Part shown: positions 1-8,696 of the stretch, piece by piece
How the letters are laid out: every line of letters starts with the position of its first letter
How positions within the stretch are numbered: position 1 is the stretch's first letter
Assembly: GCA_002470515.1 (NCBI GenBank)
Contig: DKML01000031.1
Span: 124,001-188,000, forward strand
Direction of reading: 5' to 3'
Length of the DNA: 64,000 nucleotides
Source of the DNA: Proteobacteria bacterium UBA7415
Lineage (GTDB): Bacteria; Pseudomonadota; Gammaproteobacteria; Arenicellales; Arenicellaceae
Translations under genes and position numbers: made by a program
The notes under the pieces: model-generated
Database searches by the model: none
The model's input: the letters and a program-made list of their open reading frames with translations, nothing else
Told to the model about the DNA's origin: nothing

Positions 1-45
1 AAAATTACGGATGATCGATAGAGAAAATACTAAAAACGGTTTTCG

Positions 46-1428
46 CTAAGTGGCGTCTTGTCGACGCGCAGCAAGTTGCGTTTCAACTTTCGCTAGAGTG
101 GTGCGGTTGATTCGATACTTCATAATCAACAAACCTGCTGCTAGAAAAAACACGGCTGGCACCACATTAAACATCAAGCGAATACCGGTGACGGCCGAGT
201 CGGTTTGTATTTCATTCGCGATAAAACCGAAGCCCGCCAACATAAACGCCGGTAATGCGCCGCCAACGGCCGAACCAAATTTGAGTGAGAACATAGACGC
301 TGACACGATCAAACCTGCCGTTTGCTTGCCAGTAGACCATTCACCAAATTCAGCGCAATCGGTGTACATAGAAAACAAAAGAGTAATGATCACACCAAAT
401 GTAAATATACCGAGACTGTGTACTAAAACGATCAGCCCAAAATTTTGAGGTGGAATAATGAAACACAAGCCTAATAAAACAACATGAGCAATATTCATCA
501 CCGCCACCAAATGATGTTTCTCAAAGCGCTTAACCAGTGCTGGTGTGATTAACGCTCCAATTAACTGCCCTATTAGGCCGCAAGAAGTAAGTAGCGCGGT
601 AGCATCAAAAATCAGAAAAATGGTAGAACCATTGTCATTCAAATAATATTTGCTGTAATAGATTAGCGAAGCAAATCGAGTAATCAGACCAACCACCACG
701 AGCATTCCAGTAAATACCAGCACAACCCAAGATGGGTTGCTAAGCAGCGCAGAAAAATCTTCTCGAACACTGGAATTGTGAACCTTTGGCTTAACTCTTT
801 CCTTGGTGGTGGCGAAGGTGATCAAGTAAAGCAAAATCGAGAGCATTGCGAATAATAAGATTGTTAGGCGAAAGCCGAGTAGTTCGTTATCGCCACCCAA
901 CCAAGTTACCAACGGTGTGGCAAAAGCACCTACCACAAGTGTGCCGAGCGAAGCGAAGACGAATCGGTATTGGGTGGCCTTAGTGCGTTCTTCCGCGCTG
1001 GGAGAAATCACCGCAAGTAGCGCGGAGTAAGGTACGTTAATGGCGGTGTAGGCCAACATCACTAGAGAATAGGTAATGTAGGCAAATATCAACTTACCCG
1101 TATTCGAAAGGTCTGGGCCTAAAAATAGCAAATAGCCTAAAAGCGCATACGGAATCACCATCCAGAGTAAATAGGGTCGATACTTGCCCCAGCGAGTATT
1201 AGTTCTATCAGCAATTAAGCCCATTGCCGGATCACTGATGGCATCAATGATCTTGGTCACAAGCAGCATTGTGCCTGCTGCAGCCGGTGAAATGCCGAAA
1301 ACGTCGGTGTAATAATAAAGCAGGAATAAGCCGAAAAAGCCCATGTAAAAATTGGATGCCATGTCACCAAGGCCATAACCAACCTTTTCGGTGATAGATA
1401 GCTTTTCAGTATTTTTGTTAGTATTCAT
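46..1428 (-). CDS. GPH-family sugar:cation symporter (MelB-like MFS transporter)
   Basis: Inner-membrane secondary transporter of the glycoside-pentoside-hexuronide:cation symporter family, 460 residues, about 12 hydrophobic segments. The N-terminal half holds the family signature DPAMGLIADRTNTRWGKYRP (about residues 65-85), the conserved acidic/basic loop between helices 2 and 3. Family members move sugars with Na+ or H+. It is the last gene of a leftward set behind the fructokinase and the GH68-like enzyme, so the likely substrate is sucrose, fructose or short fructosides entering from the periplasm after TonB-dependent uptake. The ATG at 1428 is preceded by a purine-rich AGAGAG. The substrate is inferred from context; the family assignment is firm. 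Confidence 0.88.
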   Translation of the reverse strand: MNTNKNTEKLSITEKVGYGLGDMASNFYMGFFGLFLLYYYTDVFGISPAAAGTMLLVTKIIDAISDPAMGLIADRTNTRWGKYRPYLLWMVIPYALLGYLLFLGPDLSNTGKLIFAYITYSLVMLAYTAINVPYSALLAVISPSAEERTKATQYRFVFASLGTLVVGAFATPLVTWLGGDNELLGFRLTILLFAMLSILLYLITFATTKERVKPKVHNSSVREDFSALLSNPSWVVLVFTGMLVVVGLITRFASLIYYSKYYLNDNGSTIFLIFDATALLTSCGLIGQLIGALITPALVKRFEKHHLVAVMNIAHVVLLGLCFIIPPQNFGLIVLVHSLGIFTFGVIITLLFSMYTDCAEFGEWSTGKQTAGLIVSASMFSLKFGSAVGGALPAFMLAGFGFIANEIQTDSAVTGIRLMFNVVPAVFFLAAGLLIMKYRINRTTLAKVETQLAARRQDAT

Positions 1429-1477
1429 ATCGCTCTCTGGTAATTATGCTTAATGGAATTTTCCGTCGCCTACTATG

Positions 1478-2353
1478 CTATTTTGTCGCCTGCTCTGCTA
1501 TTAGAAGAGCACCAGATAAACCCGCGCCATCAGGCAGACTTGCACCAACCACCACACTATCTAGGCCCCTGGTGCATTCGTCGATAGGCAAATAGTCATT
1601 CAATTTATCGTGCAATTGGTGTTTGATTTTGTCTAGCAGACCCTCTTTAGACATAACACCACCACCCAAAATAATTCGTTGTGTGGAAAGTATCATCAGC
1701 AGATTGGTACACATATCGCCGAGGTTACTTGCCACGGCATTCCACACAGGGTGCTCAATTGGAATGTCCTGCGCGGCTCGCCCTGCTCGAGCATGAATTG
1801 CCGGGCCAGATGCTAGGCCTTCTAAGCAGTCACCATGAAATGGGCAACAGCCTTTAACGCCGCCCGTTGGGATGCGTATGTGACCAACCTCCGGATGCAA
1901 AAATCCATTTACAAGCTGACCGTTTACCATTACTCCTGCGCCAACACCGGTGCCAACAGTCACGTAAACTGCATTGTTCACACCTCGAGCTGCGCCAAAG
2001 CGGTGTTCTGCCAGCAATGCAGCATTAACATCGGTAGTAATAGCCATTGGAATATCAAACTGTTCGCGCATTGCTTGCAACAATGGATAATTCGACCAGT
2101 TAGGTTTTGGTGTCTTTAATATTGACCCATACGTGGCCGAATCTTGGTTAAGATCAACTGGACCAAAGCTGGCTAGCCCTAGCCCTCTCAGAGCACCATG
2201 TTGCGATTCGGCTTGCCTAAGATATTCGATCACCTCGCTCAGCGTCGACTGAGGCTCGCGAGTTTCAATCTCCTGCGTATCAATAAACTCATTATTACCG
2301 TGACCAATACCACAGCAAATTTTTGTTCCGCCTAGTTCAATTGCTGCGTACAT
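1478..2353 (-). CDS. ROK-family fructokinase
   Basis: Cytoplasmic sugar kinase of the ROK family, 291 residues from the ATG at 2353; a TTG at 2368 would add five residues. The start MYAAIELGGTK matches the phosphate-binding beginning of the family. Further marks are VTVGTGVGAGV (ATP binding) and a zinc-type motif GCCPFHGDCLEGLASG after the substrate-binding HPEVGH. Fructokinases of this type make fructose 6-phosphate. The start overlaps the end of the GH68-like gene by 17 nt, so the two are translationally coupled, and the symporter follows after 49 nt. Fructose rather than glucose is inferred from the overall resemblance and the fructoside-enzyme neighbour. Confidence 0.85.
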   Translation of the reverse strand: MYAAIELGGTKICCGIGHGNNEFIDTQEIETREPQSTLSEVIEYLRQAESQHGALRGLGLASFGPVDLNQDSATYGSILKTPKPNWSNYPLLQAMREQFDIPMAITTDVNAALLAEHRFGAARGVNNAVYVTVGTGVGAGVMVNGQLVNGFLHPEVGHIRIPTGGVKGCCPFHGDCLEGLASGPAIHARAGRAAQDIPIEHPVWNAVASNLGDMCTNLLMILSTQRIILGGGVMSKEGLLDKIKHQLHDKLNDYLPIDECTRGLDSVVVGASLPDGAGLSGALLIAEQATK

Positions 2354-3506
2354 CGGCAACGCCACCAAATTTTGATTTATGATTTAGCTGACGCAAATCA
2401 AGGCTGTGGGTCTTCGACAAAGTGAGAAACTTATCTGGCCCTGCTTCTGCAGTGTAGGGTGCTACGTACTGTAATATTTGAGCGTCGAAGTCTGCATCCA
2501 CAATACTTACACCAAACATATTTTCCTCGGCCAAATCTAAAGTGCTACCGTGGTGTCCGAATTCATGCCAAGGGCCGTCAGGAGACTCAGACTGGTATAA
2601 ACGCATACGTTTGTCGGCTTCTTCATCGCTCTGACGTTCATGCAAACGATTGCAACTAGACACTAGAAGTAGGAATCGATCATTGACATCATCATGATAT
2701 ATCTTGGGCAATTCTAATTGCGTGTACTCACCACCATCAGGCATCGCCACGGGAGGGTACATTTTTTCGACTGTATAGCCAGACTCACTTTCGGTCAAAA
2801 GCGCGTGGCCAAGAGCCGGTGTACGAGCAGCCATTTTAGCGCTCCAATACATATGTATTTGACCTTCGTGATTCAATAAAAACGGGTCACGCCAGGCTAA
2901 AATTGGCCCATCTGCTTCACCATCTTTATGTCCTAATAAGCTCAACTCTCCAAGAAAGTACCCTAATTTTGTGATCGCCTCCCAATCCAAGAGAGGGTCG
3001 GAGACAACGTGTTGAGTATTAGGGGTTACACACTGCCAATCATCACTAAGACTTAGCGCTAACGATTGTTGAAAGAGTAGCGTGTCGCTCTGTTTTCGTA
3101 TTCCGGTATAAGCTGTTAGCTGCCGGCCATCGCGCAAAGGTAGTATTGAACCACTCCAAATTGAACGTGAATCGAAGCCCTCTGTTTTATCTCTTGGTTT
3201 TTGATAGCAACCCTTATCGCTCCATGACTGACCTGCATTCTTCGACAGAAAATGACGGATATGGAAACTTGTGTGGTTACGAAGTTCCGGTGGTATCACC
3301 TTACCTTGAACGTCTTTGCGACTGACCGCGAGGCAGTAGAGGTGCACCTCATTACTTTCTTGGCTAGACCATACATCCCAAAGATAGAGCTCTGAGTGAG
3401 AAATACCAGACTCGAACAACTCACCGCTGGGTTCGGGAATGATTTCCTTTATGGTGGTTTTTTCTGCTTCCTGAAAAGCCACGTTTTGCTGACTAAACTT
3501 TTTCAC
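2337..3506 (-). CDS. GH68-like (clan GH-J) fructoside enzyme, probably cytoplasmic
   Basis: Predicted five-bladed beta-propeller glycoside hydrolase of the GH32/GH68 clan, 389 residues, GTG start at 3506. Recognisable elements are LYLWDVW (candidate nucleophile Asp), WSGSILPL, AWRDPFLL (RDP transition-state motif) and YTQLELPKI (candidate acid/base Glu), in the order found in GH68 levansucrases and sucrose hydrolases. No signal peptide is visible: the N-terminus is polar (MKKFSQQNVAF), so it should act on imported sucrose or short fructans in the cytoplasm, releasing fructose for the adjacent kinase. It could be a hydrolase rather than a transfructosylase. GH43-like enzymes share the fold and are the main alternative. 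Confidence 0.7.
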   Translation of the reverse strand: MKKFSQQNVAFQEAEKTTIKEIIPEPSGELFESGISHSELYLWDVWSSQESNEVHLYCLAVSRKDVQGKVIPPELRNHTSFHIRHFLSKNAGQSWSDKGCYQKPRDKTEGFDSRSIWSGSILPLRDGRQLTAYTGIRKQSDTLLFQQSLALSLSDDWQCVTPNTQHVVSDPLLDWEAITKLGYFLGELSLLGHKDGEADGPILAWRDPFLLNHEGQIHMYWSAKMAARTPALGHALLTESESGYTVEKMYPPVAMPDGGEYTQLELPKIYHDDVNDRFLLLVSSCNRLHERQSDEEADKRMRLYQSESPDGPWHEFGHHGSTLDLAEENMFGVSIVDADFDAQILQYVAPYTAEAGPDKFLTLSKTHSLDLRQLNHKSKFGGVADVRSN

Positions 3507-3568
3507 TGTGCCGACGAATATTCAAGGGAAACTGGAAACCCCATATTAGTGACAAAAATTATCTCTCG

Positions 3569-3578
3569 TAAGCGCTTA
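3569..3578. promoter_or_regulatory. Palindrome TAAGCGCTTA, possible operator of the fructoside operon
   Basis: A perfect 10-bp palindrome with a central CG step, 63 bp upstream of the GTG start of the GH68-like gene. CG-centred palindromes are typical of LacI-family operators, but the half-site differs from the twin sites at 6252-6286. Role inferred from position only. Confidence 0.3.
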
Positions 3579-3641
3579 AGCCTCAGTTGAAGTAACTTTA
3601 ATCACGAAATGGAATCTGATAAAAACATGCTGTGCAAGCTG

Positions 3642-3672
3642 CCTATCATAAACAGCATTAGCTTATGATAGG
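3642..3672. other. Perfect 10-bp inverted repeat (hairpin) in the receptor-hydrolase spacer
   Basis: CCTATCATAA at 3642-3651 and TTATGATAGG at 3663-3672 are exact reverse complements around an 11-nt loop. The hairpin lies between the end of the TonB receptor gene and the promoter area of the GH68-like gene. The stem is A+T-rich and no T-tract directly follows on either strand, so an operator or mRNA-processing hairpin is as likely as a terminator. Confidence 0.4.
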
Positions 3673-3695
3673 GGCTCACATCAAAGATTAAATTT

Positions 3696-3761
3696 GTGAC
3701 TCAACCCAACTTTCAATTATTTCCATCAGGGAAATAATATGAGAAATCGGGTTGAGCTCAC
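3696..3761 (-). terminator. Inverted repeat just downstream of the TonB receptor gene
   Basis: GTGACTCAACCC at 3696-3707 pairs with GGGTTGAGCTCAC at 3749-3761 (one bulged base), giving a 12-bp stem with a loop of about 41 nt. It begins 17 nt after the receptor stop codon on the minus strand. It would reduce read-through into the GH68-like gene, but the long loop and lack of a clean T-run make it atypical. Confidence 0.35.
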
Positions 3762-3777
3762 AGATCAATTCAAGCTA

Positions 3778-6048
3778 CTAGAAATCGTAACGAACAGTAG
3801 CTGAAGTGGTACGACCATTAATTGGGCGAATTCGAACAAAGCTGCCTGGGGTCGCTGATCCTTCTTCACCTTCAGTGAATCCTTCTTCATCAAACAAGTT
3901 GTTAGAATTCAAGCTCAAACGCAATTTATCGTTGATCTGATAGTTAAAGAACAAGTTCGCTGTAATGTAAGCATCAAATTTCAAATCGTTATTATCTTGC
4001 ACAAAGACCTCATCAGTTCCGACAAAGTTTATTCCAGCATCCCACTTATCAGCCGTGTATGTTGGCGTAATATTGAAAATGTAATCTGCTTGGCGACGAG
4101 GTTGGTTACCCACATTTGCACCGCCGGCAGTTTTTACAATTTCCGCGTCGGTCAATGTTAAGCTACCTTTTATTGCAAAGTTTGAACCGAAGTCGTAATC
4201 GGCTTCAATTTCAAAACCGGATGACTCATAGGCATTCTCAAGGAATGTTTGAGTGGTAACTTCAAACTCACGAGCTTCAGAGATATCTGCACTAAAGTAG
4301 GTCACGAATAATGAAGAATTATCACCAAGAAATTTGACACCAATTTCAACCTGCTCAACTGAGCTATACGCCGTATCGTTTTGAATGCTTCCATCCGCTT
4401 GAATGTTTCCAGTAACACGATCTGGGGAAGATAAACTGCCGCCTTCGGAAATATTCGCGAAAAGAGCCAAATTATCGCTCAATGCATAGTTAACACCCAC
4501 TGACCAAGAATCATAATCAACGCTGTAGTCGGCGCGACGAGCTGCGCCCAAAGTCGGTACTGCTTGCTCATTACCATCAATAGACCCGTTACCATTTACA
4601 TCCAATGGTACCAAGACAGTGCTTTCTTGAAATGTGCCATCAATAGCAAAATCATCTTTTCGATAGCTCGCATCCCAGCTTAGGTTTTCACCAATTTCAC
4701 CAGAAAGCGAAATATATGGGGCCGTGCCGTCAATTTGAAAATCATAGCCGCGAGTACAGCAGTTACCAAACGCCGGGTTACCGTACAAAACACCACCAAT
4801 AGAATCACCTTGATCAAACACTGACAAGCTTCCGTCGAGGCGACGATAGTATTGATTGAAGTTCCATGTGGTGCTTATATCTTGCGAAACATACGCCAAA
4901 CCAGCTTTGGCTTGTACATTACCAAAATCAGCTTGTAAGCTTAAATCTGCAAAATCATTGCCGACGTCATTTACCTGAGTATCGAAGTAAACAATCTCTA
5001 CTGAAGGGCCGTTCGCGCCATCCACGAAAGTATTGGCAGGGAAAGGCGACGCAAAGTTACCGTCAATTGAAGCGGTTCGGTATTTGAATGCACCCGTTAG
5101 GATATCTGTAAACTGATAATCACCCGCAACTGCCAAAGAAGTCATCGATGCTTCAAAACCATCGCCATCAACAGCCGCAATGTCATTTCTGCGCGGCGCG
5201 AAATCAGTTGTGTTTAAAAACAACGTGCCATTACTAAGGTCAGTGCCTAGCGCTGAAAAGCTGCTACCACCATTAGCAATCGCAGGAATCGGCAAATAAG
5301 TTGGCACTTCATCGTCAAGGTGCTTCAAGTGAAAACGGATTGAACCCCTATCAAAATCCCGAGCAATAGTAGCCTTGATTTGACCGCCTTGTTCAATACT
5401 TTCTTCAGCGTCACGGGGACCTTCACCAGAACGGTAGAAACCACCAATATGATAAGTCCAGTCACCTGAAAGCACACCGCCGTATTCAAGATCAAGACGC
5501 ATCGCATCGTAATCTAAGCCAGCAGTAAAACCGATCGAACCACCTTCGACATCACCTGTTTTTGAGATGAAATTAATAATACCACCTGGTGAATTGCCCG
5601 CTTGTGTTGACGCGGAACCGCCTCTAATAGATTGTACGCTTGAAACAGTAGTGTCAAACCGTAGAAAGCTATCAGCGGTAGCAAAAGCTGTATCACCCAC
5701 CGCCATCATTGGGAAACCATCTTCTTGAAAGGAAAGATAACGTGCACCGCCAGAACTAATCGGCATACCGCGCACTTTAACATTTGCGTTAGCATCTCCT
5801 GAAGAAGACTCTGATTGAATCCCGGGGATATTGCGAAATATTTCAGCAGTCGAACGTGGCGCAAAATTAATCACGTCTGCAGCCGGTAACGCAGTTACCG
5901 ACATGGTTGATTCGAATTTAGTGGTTGGTTTGGCAACACCGGTAACAATGATTTCTTCCAAAACTAGGTCACTGTCTTGTCCATGCGCTACGACGGTTGT
6001 CAATGCCATCGTCGCCAGGGTCAAAATTTTAAGAACGGGTTTAAACAT
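3778..6048 (-). CDS. TonB-dependent outer-membrane receptor, carbohydrate type
   Basis: Outer-membrane active transporter, 756 residues. A signal peptide is visible (MFKPVLKILTLATMALTTVVAHG), followed by a TonB-box-like LEEIIVTG (about residues 30-37), a plug domain with the typical VKVRGMPISSGG and GNSPGGIINFISKTG segments, and a 22-strand barrel ending in the aromatic C-terminus VRYDF. The start is supported by GAGGAG (6057-6062) upstream of the ATG at 6048. Receptors of this kind feed oligosaccharides to the periplasm using TonB/ExbBD energy. It lies upstream of the fructoside operon and divergent from the LacI regulator, so sucrose or fructo-oligosaccharide is the inferred ligand. Confidence 0.9.
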   Translation of the reverse strand: MFKPVLKILTLATMALTTVVAHGQDSDLVLEEIIVTGVAKPTTKFESTMSVTALPAADVINFAPRSTAEIFRNIPGIQSESSSGDANANVKVRGMPISSGGARYLSFQEDGFPMMAVGDTAFATADSFLRFDTTVSSVQSIRGGSASTQAGNSPGGIINFISKTGDVEGGSIGFTAGLDYDAMRLDLEYGGVLSGDWTYHIGGFYRSGEGPRDAEESIEQGGQIKATIARDFDRGSIRFHLKHLDDEVPTYLPIPAIANGGSSFSALGTDLSNGTLFLNTTDFAPRRNDIAAVDGDGFEASMTSLAVAGDYQFTDILTGAFKYRTASIDGNFASPFPANTFVDGANGPSVEIVYFDTQVNDVGNDFADLSLQADFGNVQAKAGLAYVSQDISTTWNFNQYYRRLDGSLSVFDQGDSIGGVLYGNPAFGNCCTRGYDFQIDGTAPYISLSGEIGENLSWDASYRKDDFAIDGTFQESTVLVPLDVNGNGSIDGNEQAVPTLGAARRADYSVDYDSWSVGVNYALSDNLALFANISEGGSLSSPDRVTGNIQADGSIQNDTAYSSVEQVEIGVKFLGDNSSLFVTYFSADISEAREFEVTTQTFLENAYESSGFEIEADYDFGSNFAIKGSLTLTDAEIVKTAGGANVGNQPRRQADYIFNITPTYTADKWDAGINFVGTDEVFVQDNNDLKFDAYITANLFFNYQINDKLRLSLNSNNLFDEEGFTEGEEGSATPGSFVRIRPINGRTTSATVRYDF

Positions 6049-6251
6049 GAGTTTTGCTCCTCTAGATAGTTATTAATTTTATTTTTTACGGATAGCTACA
6101 CGCTAGCCTTTTTCGTGAACGCGGTGATCAAAACGCTCGATTTCGCGTTTATATCGGAGTCCTGCTGCTGTTTCATGCTCTTACTCAATAAAGCATAGAA
6201 AACCCTTAACCGACATCACTAAAAGCAGTTTTACTTGCTATTTAGCCATTT

Positions 6252-6267
6252 ATACAACCGATTGTAT
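6252..6267. promoter_or_regulatory. LacI-family operator 1
   Basis: ATACAACCGATTGTAT is a 16-bp palindrome with one mismatched pair and a central CG, as expected for a LacI-family operator. It lies in the divergent region between the TonB receptor (start 6048) and the LacI-type regulator (start 6445). Its centre is exactly 20 bp from that of the second site. Confidence 0.65.
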
Positions 6268-6272
6268 CTAAA

Positions 6273-6286
6273 TGCAACCGGTTGTA
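6273..6286. promoter_or_regulatory. LacI-family operator 2
   Basis: TGCAACCGGTTGTA is a 14-bp palindrome with one mismatched pair, sharing the CAACCGRTTG core of operator 1. The 20-bp centre-to-centre spacing (about two helical turns) puts both sites on one DNA face. They probably control the divergent receptor and regulator genes. Confidence 0.65.
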
Positions 6287-6444
6287 CATCATTTTGGTTG
6301 GTTAGTCGTAAACATTTCTACGCACCCTTCGCATTTAGACGATCAAAACTTTACACTTGCCTCTATCACAGGGCAATATATCGAAGTAGACTGATTAAGT
6401 TCTACTTGGCTCTTAACCATCACGACACCGACCAAATTCTAAAC

Positions 6445-7440
6445 ATGAAAATGTCAGATCTAGCAATAATCGCAGGTGTTTCGAAATCAACCGTTTCGCG
6501 TGCATTGGCTGACAGCCCACGAGTAACTCAAGAAACGCGAGAGCGCATTCAGAACCTTGCTAAAGAGCACAATTACCGGCTAGATATACGCGCACGTAAC
6601 TTTCGACAGAAGAAAACGTTAACCATAGGAGTTCTTTTACCGTCGAATGGTCGCGCTGATTGGTTGGCCACCGACCCTTTTGTATTAGAAATGCTGGGCT
6701 CCGTGGCCGATGCACTAGAAGCTCATGGTGGTCATGAGTTATTACTCGCAAAACACACTGACAATGACCCCTCGTGGATCGAGGAATTTGCGCGAACTCG
6801 AAGCGTCGATGGCATCATTGTGATCGGACAGAGTTTGTATCACACCCAGCTGAATAATGCCGCTGAGCAAAATCAAGCAATGGTGGTCTGGGGCGCTGAG
6901 CTTCCAGATCAGAAATACGTGACAGTCGGTTCCGATAATTATCGAGGCGGCCGACTTGCGGCTAAACATTTGTTAGCGCAGGGACGAAAGAACTTCGCAT
7001 TTTTAGGCGATATACGCTACCCAGAAACTAAACTTCGCTATCAAGGTTACCGTGATGCATTGAAGGAAGCTGGCCTTGCTTATCGCTCTGAACTTACTAC
7101 AGATTCCGAATACGCTAGCGATATCGCGCTCGCATCCATCGGCAAACTACTTAGATCTGAATCTAGGTTTGATGCTCTTATTACTTCAAGTGACATGCTT
7201 GCGATCAGCGCTATTAAAGCAATCAACGACTATGGCTTAAGTGTGCCCAAGGACATATCTGTCGTGGGCTACGATAATATTACACTTGCAAATTATAGTA
7301 CCCCTACCCTATCCTCAATCACCCAAGATCGGCTTAGCGCAGGCACTCTATTAGTTGAAAAACTATTTGAATTGATTAAAACTGGAAAGGCAAAAAACAT
7401 GATGATCAATACCGAGCTTGTGGTTCGCGGTTCATCTTGA
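6445..7440 (+). CDS. LacI-family transcriptional regulator of the fructoside locus
   Basis: DNA-binding repressor of the LacI/GalR family. I start it at the ATG at 6445 (331 residues) because the helix-turn-helix MSDLAIIAGVSKSTVSRAL must be N-terminal; the frame is open further upstream, but that stretch contains the operators. The HTH covers about residues 3-22, followed by the hinge and a periplasmic-binding-protein-like effector domain (GVLLPSNGRADW; SVVGYDNITLANYSTPTLSSI near the end). It is transcribed away from the TonB receptor, with two CG-centred palindromes between them. It is expected to repress uptake and catabolic genes and to be relieved by a sugar or sugar phosphate; the effector is unknown. 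Confidence 0.88.
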   Translation: MKMSDLAIIAGVSKSTVSRALADSPRVTQETRERIQNLAKEHNYRLDIRARNFRQKKTLTIGVLLPSNGRADWLATDPFVLEMLGSVADALEAHGGHELLLAKHTDNDPSWIEEFARTRSVDGIIVIGQSLYHTQLNNAAEQNQAMVVWGAELPDQKYVTVGSDNYRGGRLAAKHLLAQGRKNFAFLGDIRYPETKLRYQGYRDALKEAGLAYRSELTTDSEYASDIALASIGKLLRSESRFDALITSSDMLAISAIKAINDYGLSVPKDISVVGYDNITLANYSTPTLSSITQDRLSAGTLLVEKLFELIKTGKAKNMMINTELVVRGSS

Positions 7441-7726
7441 GAAGACCCCAGTGTTCGTAGGGTATCGACAGATTGAAGTTTTGTCATGACTATTGATAAG
7501 TCAATTTGATAGAACCACTTCGTGGGAACTAATTTGTCAATGCGTAAGAACGCTGGCCCTTTTTCGACGGCTTTGGCAAGTTAACTTCACGGTGCCAATC
7601 AACCGTGATCTTCCTCGCTTATGCAACCACTGAACTCCATTCGTTGAACCAATTATTTCCAATAATTTTAATAGTTCTAAGCTAACCGCTCACGAGTGCT
7701 CTAGAAGCCGTCCATAAATCAACAAC

Positions 7727-8599
7727 TCATTCCAAATTTTGAACCTGCTCACGCATTTGCTCTATAAGTACTTTCATATCCACACTAGCCTTAGTCACCC
7801 GAGCATCATTAGACTTAGAACCCAGCGTATTAGCTTCTCGATTCAACTCTTGCATCAAAAAATCCAGCTTTCGACCTGCTGGCGCTGACTTACTCAGCAC
7901 ACTCGCGACTTCGCCTAGGTGTACGTTGAGACGGTCTAGCTCTTCGGCTACGTCGGCCTTGTTAAGCAAAATGATCATTTCTTGTTCGACTCTATGCGGG
8001 TCGAGCTGTTCGGAATACTCCGCCAACTTGTCTTGCAAGCGCTGTTTGTGGATCTGTGCAATCTCTGGAAGCGCTTGTTCAACGTTAGCAATAATCTCTT
8101 TAATGCCTTCTAAGCGTTGGTGAATTAGCTCGGCCATCTTTTCACCTTCGCGAGATCTTGCCGTCAGTAGCGCGTCCAATGCGTCGTTTACCACACTTAA
8201 TAGGTTCTTTTTTAGCTCTGCAGGGTCTGCACTTTTTGATTGCAGAACGCCCGGCCAGCGTAGAGCATCGATTGCTCTGAGTGGCTGAACCGTGGGCATG
8301 GCCGCTTGAGTCTTCATCATGAGCAGGTTCAACTCATTCAGCAGATCTTCATTCAACGCTAACGATGCCATTTCTTGGGTATCTAAGCGGATGAAGCAAT
8401 CAACCCGCCCTCTTGACAACTTAGCGCCTATGGCTTCGCGCAAATCTCCCTCGAACGGACGAAGTTCGTCTGGCATGCGGGGTGCGACTTCCAGAAAACG
8501 GTGATTTACGGTGCGAAGCTCGCAACTTAGTTCACCAAGCTCGGTTTGAGTGGCGGCTTGGGCGTAAGCTGTCATGCTGTAAGTCGTACGTAAGGTCAT
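7727..8599 (-). CDS. yicC: YicC/YloC-family endoribonuclease
   Basis: Conserved cytoplasmic protein of the YicC family, 290 residues, close to the family length of about 290. It has the N-terminal signature YSMTAYAQA and RTVNHRFLE, and the C-terminal DUF1732 hallmark KLDFLMQELNREANTLGSKS followed by a VLIEQMREQVQN tail. The E. coli homologue acts as an endoribonuclease in RNA turnover. The ATG at 8599 places MTAY at residue 9; a start at that inner Met is also possible. It is divergent from the kinase/phosphatase pair and near rph, a neighbourhood dominated by RNA and nucleotide metabolism. Confidence 0.92.
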   Translation of the reverse strand: MTLRTTYSMTAYAQAATQTELGELSCELRTVNHRFLEVAPRMPDELRPFEGDLREAIGAKLSRGRVDCFIRLDTQEMASLALNEDLLNELNLLMMKTQAAMPTVQPLRAIDALRWPGVLQSKSADPAELKKNLLSVVNDALDALLTARSREGEKMAELIHQRLEGIKEIIANVEQALPEIAQIHKQRLQDKLAEYSEQLDPHRVEQEMIILLNKADVAEELDRLNVHLGEVASVLSKSAPAGRKLDFLMQELNREANTLGSKSNDARVTKASVDMKVLIEQMREQVQNLE

Positions 8600-8696
8600 A
8601 GTTACCTCGAAATAGGGTTCGCGATCATAGATTTAATTTCACTTGATTGACGTGCTTGAATTGAAGCAATTTCAACCAAGGGTCTATAATACCTGA

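Noticed and set aside
6235..6444. In-frame 70-codon upstream extension of the LacI-type regulator
   Set aside because: It contains the two operators and puts the helix-turn-helix 70 residues from the N-terminus, unlike the family.
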